Origin: an uncultured Bacteroidales bacterium
GTDB lineage: Bacteria > Bacteroidota > Bacteroidia > Bacteroidales > Paludibacteraceae
Length of the DNA stretch: 64,000 nt
Assembly: GCA_949282265.1 (NCBI GenBank)
Contig: CASDOZ010000005.1
Span: 1-64,000, forward strand
Direction of reading: 5' to 3'
Positions 36,926 through 48,437 of the stretch are shown here, piece by piece (within the stretch, counting starts at the first letter, position 1; every line of letters begins with the position of its first letter). The position numbers and the translations under genes were made by a program. Below the pieces are notes generated by a model. That model was not told where the DNA came from and made no database searches. It saw only the letters and a list, made by a program, of their open reading frames with translations.

Positions 36926-38290
36926 ATGGAAGAATTTGTAATGCCATTATGGGCATTAATCCCTTTTGGGATAATGCTACTGACCATCGCCGTAGGCCCG
37001 TTGGTTGCTGAACATTGGTGGGAGCATAACGTTAACAAACTACTCGTTTCATTTGTGTTAGGAGTTCCGACTGCCATTTTTCTGATCAGGCATGATTTGA
37101 CAGAGAAGTTGGAGCACCAATTAATCGGAGACTATCTCCCGTTCATTATTTTGCTCGGTGCATTGTATGTGATTACGGGCGGAATCCATTTAAGCGGTGA
37201 CATCAAAGCCAAGCCGAGTATTAACACTTTATTTATTGGCATCGGCTATGTACTCGCTTCCATTATGGGAACTACCGGCGCATCTATGCTGTTGATACGC
37301 CCACTTATTACCACAAACGAACAGCGTAAGTACAAAGTCCACACCATTTTGTTTTTCATTGCAGCTGTAGCCAACTGCGGCGGTTTGCTCACTCCGCTTG
37401 GCGATCCACCGTTGTTCCTGCTCTACTTGCGCGGTGCACATTTTACATGGTTCCTGAACTTGCTTCCCGAATGGGCATTGACTGGTTTCATTCTGATTGG
37501 CTTGTACTACTTAGTTGACAAATACTACTATACAAAAGAATGTTGGGTAAACATTTCAGCCGACACACGCGAAATCACGCCTTTACATTTGGGCGGAAGC
37601 ATCAACTTGATCTACCTGCTAGGGGTCATGTTATCCGTTGCTTTTGTCAACAAAGAATTTATTCCCCAAATGGGAGACGAAAATGCTCCTATTTGGCTGA
37701 CAAATTTGCGTGAAATCGTCCTGCTTTCATTAATCGGCTTGTCGCTCTATACAACCAAAAAGAAAGTCCGTGAGCTGAACAAATTCTCTTGGGGACCAAT
37801 TATCGAGGTTGCAGTTGTCTTTTTAGGCATTTTCACCACCATGGCACCTGCATTGCTTTATCTGGAAGCAAATGCTGCATCGTTCGGCCTTACCGAACCA
37901 TGGCATTTTTATTATAGCACAGGAGCGCTCAGTTCTTTCTTGGACAACGCGCCTACAGCCTTGGCTTTCCACGGAGTAGCATCAGGCTTGCCTGAATCAG
38001 TCGCAGCCGCAAGCGCGAATATCGGAACCAACGGAGTGTTCACTTTCAATGGCATAGACATTCCATTTGTCGCAGGAATTCCTGAAATATTATTAAAAGC
38101 TATTTCCATCGGTGCCGTATTCTTCGGTTCAATGACATATATCGGCAACGGCCCTAACTTCATGGTAAAAGCCATTGCAGAAGAAAGCGGCATTAAGATG
38201 CCAAGCTTCTTCGGATATATATTCAAATTCTCGCTGATTGTTCTGTTGCCGACATACATTATCGTGCAATTATTATTTATTCACGCATAA
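36926..38290 (+). CDS. NhaD-type sodium/proton antiporter
   Basis: The 454-residue membrane protein has about 11-13 membrane segments. The regions GGLLTPLGDPPLFLLYLRG and FLDNAPTALAFHG match the paired conserved loops of the ArsB/NhaD (ion transporter) superfamily, where Asp/Asn residues bind cations. Sodium extrusion is the likely role; another cation or an organic acid is possible. The gene has its own strong terminator, and an untranslated stretch of ~110 bases lies upstream. Confidence 0.85.
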   Translation: MEEFVMPLWALIPFGIMLLTIAVGPLVAEHWWEHNVNKLLVSFVLGVPTAIFLIRHDLTEKLEHQLIGDYLPFIILLGALYVITGGIHLSGDIKAKPSINTLFIGIGYVLASIMGTTGASMLLIRPLITTNEQRKYKVHTILFFIAAVANCGGLLTPLGDPPLFLLYLRGAHFTWFLNLLPEWALTGFILIGLYYLVDKYYYTKECWVNISADTREITPLHLGGSINLIYLLGVMLSVAFVNKEFIPQMGDENAPIWLTNLREIVLLSLIGLSLYTTKKKVRELNKFSWGPIIEVAVVFLGIFTTMAPALLYLEANAASFGLTEPWHFYYSTGALSSFLDNAPTALAFHGVASGLPESVAAASANIGTNGVFTFNGIDIPFVAGIPEILLKAISIGAVFFGSMTYIGNGPNFMVKAIAEESGIKMPSFFGYIFKFSLIVLLPTYIIVQLLFIHA

Positions 38291-38300
38291 TAAAAAACTG

Positions 38301-38360
38301 CTAACGGAGAAAATACAAAAAAGATATACTATATTTGTATTTTCTCCGTTAGTTATTTTT
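38301..38360 (+). terminator. Strong terminator after the antiporter gene
   Basis: A perfect 19-bp stem pairs 38301-38319 with 38334-38352 around a 14-base loop, followed by TTATTTTT. The rhomboid gene starts 3 bases later. Confidence 0.92.
38330..38337 (+). promoter_or_regulatory. Possible -7 element inside the terminator hairpin
   Basis: TATATTTG overlaps the loop and the 3' arm of the terminator, 26 bases before the GTG of the rhomboid gene. No -33 match was found 19-21 bases upstream, so support is limited to the octamer and its distance. Confidence 0.35.
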
Positions 38361-38362
38361 AA

Positions 38363-39055
38363 GTGGAAAACAGGGAACACGATATTGAAAAAAAACACAT
38401 AAAATATGCGCTATATATCCCATGCGGTATCGTATTGGCATTGTTACTGTGTTTCCTCGTTGAAAATGGAATGGATTGGGATTTTACACATGCCGGTATT
38501 TTCCCACGGCAAGCAAAAGGTTTGGGAGGTATATTAACCCATGGATTTATCCATGCTGATTGGAGCCACCTTTTCAACAATTGCTTGTCACTATTTGTTT
38601 TGAGTTCTTTCTTATGTTACTTCTACACTCCATTGGATAAGAAAATACTATTGTTTTCTTATCTGGGCAGCGGTATCCTGCTATGGATTATAGGACGTCC
38701 ATGCTGGCATGTAGGTGCAAGCGGATTGGTTTATTCCTTATGCTTTTTCCTGTTTTTCAGTGGCATATTCCGCAAACATATTCCATTGGTAGCAGTGTCG
38801 CTAATTGTAGTTTTCCTATATGGGAATGTTGTTTGGCACATGTTCCCATGGCAAATAAGTGACCCTGTTTCGTGGGAAGGACATTTGAGCGGCGGAATAA
38901 CAGGCACTATCATTGCGATCTGCTATCGACACAAAGGCCCCCAAAGACCTATTGTCCAAGAATGGGAAGACGAAGTTGAAGATGATAACAATAGTGAGAA
39001 TAGAACAATTGAAGAAAATAGCAACGACAAAGAAACCATACATAACAAACAATAG
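38363..39055 (+). CDS. Rhomboid-family intramembrane serine protease
   Basis: The 230-residue membrane protein has about six membrane segments. The catalytic dyad is visible as Ser120 in the GASG motif (WHVGASGLVYSL) and His174 in GHLSGG, with the L1-loop-like HADWSHLFNN upstream. The acidic, hydrophilic tail after residue 190 is cytoplasmic. The start codon is GTG; the next Met, at residue 37, would remove the first membrane segment. It begins the rhomboid-Wzz-like-dgkA-comF run. Confidence 0.87.
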   Translation: MENREHDIEKKHIKYALYIPCGIVLALLLCFLVENGMDWDFTHAGIFPRQAKGLGGILTHGFIHADWSHLFNNCLSLFVLSSFLCYFYTPLDKKILLFSYLGSGILLWIIGRPCWHVGASGLVYSLCFFLFFSGIFRKHIPLVAVSLIVVFLYGNVVWHMFPWQISDPVSWEGHLSGGITGTIIAICYRHKGPQRPIVQEWEDEVEDDNNSENRTIEENSNDKETIHNKQ

Positions 39056-39074
39056 ATAATAACGACATAACGAC

Positions 39075-40058
39075 ATGGATACAGAAAACAACAATCACAA
39101 AGACGAATTGAATTTGTGGGACTTGATTGTCCTTTTTTTCAAAAGCATAAAAAAATACTGCATTTATTTCATTACTGCCATCGGCAAGATGCTGCAACTA
39201 ACTTTTCGTCGCATTATCGTGGTCAGTATTATCACATTGCTCGGCTTTGCTGCGGGTTTATATCTGTCCCGTCCGAGCGCACGTTTTTACGAAGCTGGTG
39301 CAATGGCATGGCTGAACGGCCCGACCTCCCAAATGGTAAAGCAAGTCAACAGACAATTAGAAACAGCATTTCCAAAAAACTACGCAGAATCTTTGTCGTT
39401 AAGTTCTTTACTCGGCATCCCTGATTCCGTAGCCTTAAATATCCGAAAAATCGAATCATTCCACGTGGTAGATTTTCAGAATGACAGCACACCGGACATG
39501 ATTGACTTCAAGAATAACCATTCCATGGAGGACACATTAAATGTCATATCACCAAATTACCTGTATTTCAGGTTACAGACGAAAAAGGTTGAACAACTAC
39601 CGATATTTGAAAAAGCATTTCTGAACTATTTGAACAGCAATACGAACATCCAGCAACTATATGCAAACTACAAAATAAATCAAGAACGTACGCAACAAAT
39701 CCATGAAACCGAATTGCAACGTTTAGACAGCCTGGAACAATTAACATATCTTCAGCCCCAAGAACATTTAAAAGCCCAACTTTATCAGAGCCAATTCCTA
39801 ATCGGGGAGCAACGCACACAAATATTATTTGAAGACATACAAGCTGTTCTACAAACCCAGCAAAGATACATTCCATATCATGCTTTATGCACAGCTCCTG
39901 TAGTACTGCTTGATCATTTTGCCGCCAATCCAACAGCCGTAAACAACCGACCCAGAATGTGTATTTTGGGGATATGCATAGGTTATATTGTTGGACTATT
40001 AATAGCTTTATGCATAGAACAAAGGCGAAAAATTCTTGATTATTTACGACGCAAATAA
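39075..40058 (+). CDS. Wzz-like two-helix membrane protein
   Basis: The 327-residue protein has one membrane segment near residues 47-66 (IIVVSIITLLGFAAGLYLS) and another near 300-318 (ILGICIGYIVGLLIALCIE). A large periplasmic, partly coiled domain lies between. This is the layout of Wzz/polysaccharide co-polymerase proteins that set chain length. No glycan genes are adjacent, so the role is inferred from topology only. It lies 19 bases after the rhomboid gene and 15 before dgkA. Confidence 0.65.
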   Translation: MDTENNNHKDELNLWDLIVLFFKSIKKYCIYFITAIGKMLQLTFRRIIVVSIITLLGFAAGLYLSRPSARFYEAGAMAWLNGPTSQMVKQVNRQLETAFPKNYAESLSLSSLLGIPDSVALNIRKIESFHVVDFQNDSTPDMIDFKNNHSMEDTLNVISPNYLYFRLQTKKVEQLPIFEKAFLNYLNSNTNIQQLYANYKINQERTQQIHETELQRLDSLEQLTYLQPQEHLKAQLYQSQFLIGEQRTQILFEDIQAVLQTQQRYIPYHALCTAPVVLLDHFAANPTAVNNRPRMCILGICIGYIVGLLIALCIEQRRKILDYLRRK

Positions 40059-40073
40059 TCCAAACAGTTTCTT

Positions 40074-40439
40074 ATGAACAAACAGTTGAAAAGTTTTCAA
40101 TACGCTTGGAACGGCATTATCACAGCTATAAAAAGCGAACGCAACATGCAAATCCATTTGGTATTTGTCATAGCCGTAATCGTATGTGGTGTGATTTTCC
40201 GCATTAGCAGTATGGAATGGGTTGCATGTGCCATTTGTTTTGGGCTAGTAATCAGCACTGAACTGATCAACACTGCCATTGAAACCATCGTCGATATGGT
40301 TTCGCCTGAAAGACAACCTTTAGCCGGAAAAGCCAAAGACATTGCTGCCGGCGCTGTCTTGGTCGCGGCCGTAGCTGCAGCCATAGCCGGCACAATCATA
40401 TTTCTTCCCAAAGCCATTGCCTTGTTTGGAATCAGATAA
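40074..40439 (+). CDS. dgkA: DgkA-family lipid kinase
   Basis: The 121-residue inner-membrane protein has three membrane helices. The signature ELINTAIETIVD (metal/ATP site) and the following KDIAAGAVL are intact. Family members phosphorylate diacylglycerol or undecaprenol; which one applies here cannot be told from sequence. Confidence 0.92.
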   Translation: MNKQLKSFQYAWNGIITAIKSERNMQIHLVFVIAVIVCGVIFRISSMEWVACAICFGLVISTELINTAIETIVDMVSPERQPLAGKAKDIAAGAVLVAAVAAAIAGTIIFLPKAIALFGIR

Positions 40440-40457
40440 ATTTCAACCCGATATAAT

Positions 40458-41135
40458 ATGTTCCAGCACTTGTTAGGCTTATTTTATCCAAATTTATGTT
40501 TGTGCTGTGGGGAGAATCTATATGCACATGAAGAATACATATGCACAAAATGCCTGTGCGACATTCCCAGAACCAATATGCATTTACAAGCAAACAACCA
40601 GATAGAGCAACGTTTCTGGGGAAAAGTACCTGTTGAAAAAGCAACTGCATTTTTTTATTTCGGGAAGGGTTCCAAATATCAACATTTACTTCACAAACTG
40701 AAGTATAAAGGTTGCAAGGAAATTGGTGAAGTACTTGGACGCTACGCCGCAGCCGACCTATTGGAAGCTGGAATATTCAAAGATATCGATATCATAATTC
40801 CTGTACCACTACATCCCCAAAAAATGCAAAAACGCGGATATAACCAAAGTGAGTATATTGCACGCGGTTTAAGCAAAGTGCTAAACAAACCTTATGATAC
40901 AGTCCATTTATACCGTGCAAAAGAAAACGCCACACAAACCAAAAAATCTGTTTTTGAACGCTACCAAAATACACAAGGCATATTCGCAGTGAAACAACCG
41001 GAAGATTTAGCCGGCAAACACATTCTGATTGTTGACGATGTGCTGACCACCGGCTCAACATTAGAAAATTGCATCAATGAACTAATTAAAATTCCAGATG
41101 TAAAAGCAAGCGTGTTCGCCTTGGCTGTAGCATAA
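40458..41135 (+). CDS. comF: ComF-family phosphoribosyltransferase-like protein
   Basis: The 225-residue protein has an N-terminal zinc-ribbon (CLCCGENL...CTKC) and a C-terminal phosphoribosyltransferase fold with the PRPP motif ILIVDDVLTTGST. ComF proteins take part in DNA uptake in naturally competent bacteria, but in many others the role is unknown. It is the last gene of the run begun by the rhomboid gene. Confidence 0.9.
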   Translation: MFQHLLGLFYPNLCLCCGENLYAHEEYICTKCLCDIPRTNMHLQANNQIEQRFWGKVPVEKATAFFYFGKGSKYQHLLHKLKYKGCKEIGEVLGRYAAADLLEAGIFKDIDIIIPVPLHPQKMQKRGYNQSEYIARGLSKVLNKPYDTVHLYRAKENATQTKKSVFERYQNTQGIFAVKQPEDLAGKHILIVDDVLTTGSTLENCINELIKIPDVKASVFALAVA

Positions 41136-41159
41136 GTATTTTTAGATTTCTTAAAATGA

Positions 41160-42710
<1,551 letters not shown>

Positions 42711-42741
42711 ACTATTACAAACATAGACAAAAAAGACATCC

Positions 42742-44754
42742 ATGAAGAAGAAAGGATTTATTATCGGTATTATCAGTTTGTGGGGTATTTGTCTGCACAG
42801 TACAGCACAAACAGTAGATCCAGTGTTACTGACGATAGACGGACAGCCAGTATATCAATCAGAATTTGAATATATCTATTCCAAAAACAATACGGAAAAC
42901 GCCATAGACCCGAAAACCATTGACGAATACATGGATTTATTTGTCAATTTCAAACTGAAAGTAGCGGAAGCTGAAGCACAGGGAATAGATACGACGGCTG
43001 CATTTATCAAAGAATTATCCGGCTACCGCAAACAGTTGGCCAAGCCTTACTTGGTTGATAATGAAGCCATCGATTCACTTATAGAAGAAGCCTACCAACG
43101 CAAGTTGAAAGATGTGGAAATGACACACATTGCCATTCAGGTGCCCAACAATGCCACTGCGTCCGACACATTGGCGGTATACGAAAAAGCCATGTTAGCC
43201 AAACAACGCGTAACCACTGGAATTCCTGTAAAAAAAGGCAGAAAGACCGTACAAGAGCCAGAACCTTTCGAGGTTGTCGCCAAAGAAATGTCCGATGATC
43301 CGAGCGTAGCCCAAAACGGCGGCTATTTCGGTTGGGTTGCACCGTTCCGCATTGTCTATCCGCTCGAGAACGTCATTTATACCACGCCAGTTGGTGAAGT
43401 TTCCGATCCTGTACGCAGCCCATTCGGCTATCATATCATCAAAGTCTTGAATGTACGACCAAATCCAGGCGAAGTTCTTGTGTCGCACATCATGATTATG
43501 ACTCCAAGAGGAGATGAAACACGAAGTGCCATAGCTAAGCAAAAAATAGATTCCATATACCAATGCGTTCTGGCCGGTGAAGATTTTGCTGAATTAGCAA
43601 AAAAATGTTCAGAAGACAGGGGAACCGCTGCACAAGGAGGAGCCTTGCCTTGGTTCGGGACTGGCCAAATGATTCCTGAATTTGCAAATGCAGCATTTGC
43701 ATTAAAGGAAAAAGGAGAAGTGTCGACTCCCGTACAATCTGCATTCGGTTGGCATATCATCAAATTACACGACAAAAGACCCATTGCATCATTTGATGAA
43801 ATAAAAGACGACCTGAAACGCAGTGTAGAACGTGATGAACGCATAAAAGTAGCCCAACAAGCATTTATCAACAAACTGAAAAAAGAATATGCTTATCAGG
43901 CAGAAAAGAACAACTTGACGGATTTTTACCAACTAGCTTCACAACATAGCATTAAAGATTCCATTTTCCAACAGGAAGCACAAAAGCTGGTAAAACCCCT
44001 GTTTTCTTTTGCAGACAAAAAATATTCGCAAACTAATTTTGCCGAATATCTGGCAAAAAATCCGTTTTCAAAACAAACTATACCAGAATGTATCATAAAT
44101 GAGAAATTCAACGCTTACGTTGCCCAAGAATTGACTCAATATGAAGATAGTCAACTGGAAAACAAATATACAGATTTCAAGAACCTGATACGGGAATACC
44201 ACGACGGAATTTTATTATTCGAAATCAGTAACCGTGAAGTATGGGAACGAGCCTCGACCGATAAAGAAGGAATAACCGATTTTTTTGCAAAGAACCGCGA
44301 GAACTACGCATGGGATAAGCCACACTATAAAGGTCATATCATTTACTGCAAAGACAACGGAACATATAAAGCAGCCCGCGCAATAGCCAAAAAAGCAGAC
44401 ACCGATTCCATAGAAAGTTACTTGAACCGGAGGTTGAATGACAGTATCCAATATGTACAAGTCGAAACAGGACTATATGTGGAAGGAGACAATCCAGCCA
44501 TAGACAAATACGTGTTCAAAAGCGGTGATTTCGAACCATCGGAAGAATACCCGTATGTTTTTGTAAGCGGCAAACTGCTAAAAAAACTGCCGGAAGCCTA
44601 CACTGATGTCAGAGGTTCCGTCACAGCCGATTACCAAGACTTCCTTGAACAAGCATGGATTGCCGACTTGCGCAAAAGGCATACGGTTACCATTGATGAA
44701 GAAGTCTTTAACGCATTGAAAGCAAAAGAAGAAACAAAGGAAGAACAAGAATAA
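42742..44754 (+). CDS. Periplasmic parvulin-type peptidyl-prolyl isomerase (SurA-like)
   Basis: The 670-residue protein has a signal peptide (ending STAQ), a helical SurA-type chaperone region and two PpiC rotamase domains. The first is around 120-235 (DVEMTHIAIQVP, GYFGWVAPFRIV) and the second around 245-345 (VLVSHIMIMTP, GALPWFGTGQMIPEF). A long C-terminal part has no clear domain. It should assist folding of outer-membrane proteins. A terminator follows at 44761-44803. Confidence 0.9.
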   Translation: MKKKGFIIGIISLWGICLHSTAQTVDPVLLTIDGQPVYQSEFEYIYSKNNTENAIDPKTIDEYMDLFVNFKLKVAEAEAQGIDTTAAFIKELSGYRKQLAKPYLVDNEAIDSLIEEAYQRKLKDVEMTHIAIQVPNNATASDTLAVYEKAMLAKQRVTTGIPVKKGRKTVQEPEPFEVVAKEMSDDPSVAQNGGYFGWVAPFRIVYPLENVIYTTPVGEVSDPVRSPFGYHIIKVLNVRPNPGEVLVSHIMIMTPRGDETRSAIAKQKIDSIYQCVLAGEDFAELAKKCSEDRGTAAQGGALPWFGTGQMIPEFANAAFALKEKGEVSTPVQSAFGWHIIKLHDKRPIASFDEIKDDLKRSVERDERIKVAQQAFINKLKKEYAYQAEKNNLTDFYQLASQHSIKDSIFQQEAQKLVKPLFSFADKKYSQTNFAEYLAKNPFSKQTIPECIINEKFNAYVAQELTQYEDSQLENKYTDFKNLIREYHDGILLFEISNREVWERASTDKEGITDFFAKNRENYAWDKPHYKGHIIYCKDNGTYKAARAIAKKADTDSIESYLNRRLNDSIQYVQVETGLYVEGDNPAIDKYVFKSGDFEPSEEYPYVFVSGKLLKKLPEAYTDVRGSVTADYQDFLEQAWIADLRKRHTVTIDEEVFNALKAKEETKEEQE

Positions 44755-44760
44755 AAAATA

Positions 44761-44803
44761 AAATTCCCTCTATCTGCAAACCATCAGATAAAGGGAATTT
44801 TTA
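44761..44803 (+). terminator. Terminator after the PpiC gene
   Basis: A 16-bp stem with one mismatch (44761-44776 with 44785-44800) followed by T-rich sequence. cdd starts 16 bases later. Confidence 0.85.
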
Positions 44804-44818
44804 TCAAATCAACAAGCC

Positions 44819-45301
44819 ATGAAAACGTTCCACATCCAAACCGCAGTACAGGAATATTCGTACGAAGAATTATCTGCCCTTGACAAACAATTAGTTGATG
44901 AAGCCAAGCGACAAGTTTTAAAGGCATACGCGCCCTATTCCAACTTCCAAGTAGGGGCAGCGGCAGCTCTCGCAAACGGGAAAATCATTACGGGCAGCAA
45001 CCAGGAAAACGCCGCATATCCATCCGGATTGTGTGCCGAACGGACAACCATGTTTTATGCAAACGCCCAGTATCCGGACACGGCCATAACAACCATAGCC
45101 ATTGCCGCACACAACAACGGGGATTTTACGGATGAGCCGATTTCGCCATGCGGGGCATGTAGGCAAGCACTTTTAGAGTCCGAAATCCGCTTCGGCACTG
45201 ACATTAAGGTCATCTTATATGGAAAACAAAGCATTTACATACTTCCAAATATAAAAAGTCTGCTACCTTTTTGTTTTGGCAAGGAGAATATGGAAAAATA
45301 G
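44819..45301 (+). CDS. cdd: Cytidine deaminase
   Basis: The 160-residue protein of the short homotetrameric class deaminates cytidine and deoxycytidine for pyrimidine salvage. The zinc site and catalytic Glu are in GLCAERTT, and the other zinc cysteines in PCGACRQ. The N-terminal AYAPYSNFQVGAAA is typical. No separate promoter was found between the preceding terminator and the start. Confidence 0.95.
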   Translation: MKTFHIQTAVQEYSYEELSALDKQLVDEAKRQVLKAYAPYSNFQVGAAAALANGKIITGSNQENAAYPSGLCAERTTMFYANAQYPDTAITTIAIAAHNNGDFTDEPISPCGACRQALLESEIRFGTDIKVILYGKQSIYILPNIKSLLPFCFGKENMEK

Positions 45302-45330
45302 AGCCGATTAAAAACATAGAAATAATTTTA

Positions 45331-45360
45331 TTGGTTTATAGAAATAATTTCACTAAATTG
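45331..45360 (+). promoter_or_regulatory. Promoter of the START-like gene
   Basis: TTG (45331-45333), 20 bases, TAAATTG (45354-45360), close to the consensus. The ATG is 29 bases downstream. Confidence 0.5.
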
Positions 45361-45389
45361 CGCAACAAAAAACATAAAACTACAACCAA

Positions 45390-45773
45390 ATGGATAAAGT
45401 TAAAATCAAACTGGAATATCCATTGCGTTATGCGGCATTAAATGCGCTTTGGAACAGTATCAGTTCTTCTTTCGGATTGTGCGAATGGTTTGCAGATGCC
45501 ATTTCTGTTGAAAATGACCGCTATGTTTTTTCGTGGAATGGACACGAGCAAGCTGCTTTGCTCATATACAGCAAGCCAAATGAACGGATTCGTTTTCAAT
45601 GGGAGGAAGATGCTGGTACAGAATATTTCTTTGAGCTACAAATCACTATGATAGAACTGACTGGCGATGTCGTTCTGGTTGTTACCGACTTTACGGAACC
45701 TGCCGAGAAAGATGACACCATTATGTTATGGAACCGTAACATAGAGCAACTCAAACAACGGTTACGCCTATAA
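45390..45773 (+). CDS. START-like domain protein
   Basis: The 127-residue soluble protein has the helix-grip outline of AHSA1/START-like domains: YPLRYAALNALWNSISS, LCEWFADAI and RIRFQWEED...TEYFFELQIT. This is a small single-domain family widespread in Bacteroidetes. The ligand and role are unknown. It converges on the patatin-type gene across 117 bases without a clear terminator. Confidence 0.75.
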   Translation: MDKVKIKLEYPLRYAALNALWNSISSSFGLCEWFADAISVENDRYVFSWNGHEQAALLIYSKPNERIRFQWEEDAGTEYFFELQITMIELTGDVVLVVTDFTEPAEKDDTIMLWNRNIEQLKQRLRL

Positions 45774-45890
45774 AACGACGCAGCATAAAAAACGACAATG
45801 GATTTCGGAATCCAGTTCCGGAGAAGAAGCTAACGCGAAAAAACAATTTATACAATTTTGCCTTTTAGCAGCACAATCCGCAAAATATCG

Positions 45891-48395
45891 TTAGAAATAG
45901 TAACCGAGGTTCACATAGACCCCAACTTTCTTGCTAATTGTTGACCAACTGACATCCACCCCCAAAGGGCCGATAGGCAAATCATAAGAATAGCGCAAAC
46001 CTACACCCCACCAGTCATGCGCACTCATAACTTCATCGACAAGTTTCTGTTTTGTGAAGAAACTTTGGAAATCAAGCGCTTCGTGGCAATAATTCACCAT
46101 AGCCGTCAAATAATGCTTGCGGTATACATTTACACGGAAATCACTGCGTAAGATAGCCATGGAATTATCCATCAATTCCGGTCGGTTAGCTCCTATAAAC
46201 GGCAATTGCTGATCAACATACCTACCGGGCAAAACGCCTCCCATGACATTATCATATGAATAGTAATAATCATCGCCAAACACAAAACGAGAATATACTT
46301 GCGGAATAATGACCAATCGTTCATTGAACATTGGCACATAAGCCTTACATTGAAGCATGACATCTCCAAAAGGAGTAAAAAGCTGTCTTTTAATAAAGTT
46401 ATGGAATTTCCAACCGCCTGAAACTGTAAGATCAACACCTCGGCTCGCAAAATATCCTCGATTTTTATTGTCAAACTTGAACATTCCATATATGCCCATA
46501 TATGCACAATGCAATGAATCCATTCCAAATACATCAGAATAATAGCTTCCCTTCTCAATCAAGTGATTATAATGGTAATAATCAAAATTCAGTCCTAATT
46601 CAGTACTTATAAAGCGGGAATGGTATTCCGAAAAATAGGCTTTGGCAGTCTGCTTGGTAAAAAGAATATTCATATATGTATTCCCATACGCATTATAATT
46701 ACTCTCACTCTTTTTGAACGTGTATGAAAGGTTGAAACGCGGAAGCAACCTAGGTACAAAAGAAAAGCGAAACGTTGCCCACGGATTATAGCTTAACCGC
46801 GTTGCAACATCAAATCTGACCCCTGTAAGTTTCTGTTCATTTATCCCTAAATGCAATAATATAGCCGCCGCTTCTTGCGAATCGAACCTGAAGCCAAAAC
46901 CAAAATTATGAGGTACATCTTTAACAAGATTGATATTTAAATGATACGTATTTTCCAACGAATCCACTTGCTCCATAGTATATGATATACGGGAGAAAGC
47001 ATTGGTCCCATAAATAAGCGACATAGCCTTTTCCACATCCTTACCCATTAATTGGGTTTTATTATAAAGTTTGGATTTTTTCAATAACCAATTGCCATCT
47101 TTCTCATTCACGCCAGAGAACGACACCGAGGCGAGTGTGATAGTATCATTATCTATTTTTCGGGCACGAGGAGCTTGCAATTCTTGATGACAGGCTCCAC
47201 AAGCTTCCAATTTTTCTTTTAAAGCGACTAATTTATCCCGCTCTTTGTCTGCAGCAGAATAACCTCGACGAATTAGGACGTCTATATTCCGTTTGTCAAA
47301 ACTCATGACGCCATAACCGCTCACATCGGGTTCGATATATATATCGCACATCTCCTTGTGCTGTTTGGATTCTCCCTTGACCACAACACCCATCAATTGT
47401 CCCAAAAGTTCCGGCAAAGAATTCAAGGCATCCGGATTACCTTTCAATGACGAAGCGACCCACACACCAATAATTATATCCGCTCCCATTTCTTTGCATA
47501 CATCCACCGGAAAATTATTAAGCAATCCACCATCAATCAATACTTGTTTGCCTATCTTCACTGGCGCAAACACGCCTGGGATAGCCATGCTGGCGCGAAT
47601 AGCCAACGGCAAATTACCATCTTTAAAAACGACCTCATCACCTGTAACCATATCCACGGCAATACATGCATATGGAATCGGCATCTGGCTAAAATCAATG
47701 GAATCCTGATAACCTATACACAAGGAATTAAGCAAATTTTCGATATTATTGCCACTAATAAAACCGGCTGGAAGAGAACTGATAAAACTATTTGAAACAC
47801 CACGTTCCATATCTACCCTACGGCTTCCTGTCCTCGATATTTGCCTACGCCTTTTGCTGCTCATCTCCATCTGGCTTTCCAAAGAAGAAGCTGTATTAAA
47901 AGGGATTGTCAATAAATAACGGCTCAAACGTTCCTTGTCAAGGAATGAGAGTTGTTCACGGGGAACATTGTTGCTCATATATATAGACCAATCCATGCGG
48001 CTAATGATAGAATCCATTTCTACCGGGCTATATCCCAAAGCGTACAAACCACCGACGATAGCTCCCATACTCGTCCCTGTAACATAGTCAACCGGGATGC
48101 CGACTTCTTCTATTACTTTCAATACGCCGATATGGGCAGCACCCTTTGCTCCTCCACCCGACAACACAACCCCTATTTTTGGCCTGCCGACAACCGAATC
48201 ATTCCTGACATTTCCGGACACAAATACCTGTATGCCATTCGCGACAGAATCGGGAACGAACTGACTTTGCATTTGGGCAAACACAGATACTCCGGCTGAG
48301 AAAATTACCGTCAAAAAGACAAGACAACGTTTGCCGCGAAATATATATTGAAGACACATAGAGAAAAATACAAAATAATTTTGTGGAAAAAACAT
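45891..48395 (-). CDS. Patatin-like phospholipase with C-terminal outer-membrane barrel
   Basis: This protein (834 residues from the chosen start) has a membrane/signal segment, then a patatin domain: oxyanion loop GGGAKGAAHIG, nucleophile GTSMG and Asp in DGG. A POTRA-like region (about residues 410-490) and a 16-strand-type BamA/D15 barrel ending in aromatic GYYF follow. The layout is that of PlpD-type (type Vd) proteins. The ATG at 48395 has an AAGGAG ribosome site; a start at 48359 would give a cleaner signal peptide, and the frame also opens with TTG at 48425. It lies just downstream of lpdA. Confidence 0.87.
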   Translation of the reverse strand: MFFPQNYFVFFSMCLQYIFRGKRCLVFLTVIFSAGVSVFAQMQSQFVPDSVANGIQVFVSGNVRNDSVVGRPKIGVVLSGGGAKGAAHIGVLKVIEEVGIPVDYVTGTSMGAIVGGLYALGYSPVEMDSIISRMDWSIYMSNNVPREQLSFLDKERLSRYLLTIPFNTASSLESQMEMSSKRRRQISRTGSRRVDMERGVSNSFISSLPAGFISGNNIENLLNSLCIGYQDSIDFSQMPIPYACIAVDMVTGDEVVFKDGNLPLAIRASMAIPGVFAPVKIGKQVLIDGGLLNNFPVDVCKEMGADIIIGVWVASSLKGNPDALNSLPELLGQLMGVVVKGESKQHKEMCDIYIEPDVSGYGVMSFDKRNIDVLIRRGYSAADKERDKLVALKEKLEACGACHQELQAPRARKIDNDTITLASVSFSGVNEKDGNWLLKKSKLYNKTQLMGKDVEKAMSLIYGTNAFSRISYTMEQVDSLENTYHLNINLVKDVPHNFGFGFRFDSQEAAAILLHLGINEQKLTGVRFDVATRLSYNPWATFRFSFVPRLLPRFNLSYTFKKSESNYNAYGNTYMNILFTKQTAKAYFSEYHSRFISTELGLNFDYYHYNHLIEKGSYYSDVFGMDSLHCAYMGIYGMFKFDNKNRGYFASRGVDLTVSGGWKFHNFIKRQLFTPFGDVMLQCKAYVPMFNERLVIIPQVYSRFVFGDDYYYSYDNVMGGVLPGRYVDQQLPFIGANRPELMDNSMAILRSDFRVNVYRKHYLTAMVNYCHEALDFQSFFTKQKLVDEVMSAHDWWGVGLRYSYDLPIGPLGVDVSWSTISKKVGVYVNLGYYF

Positions 48396-48437
48396 ACAAA
48401 ATTTTCTCCTTTCTTTTACCCCCAAAAATTACGGGAG

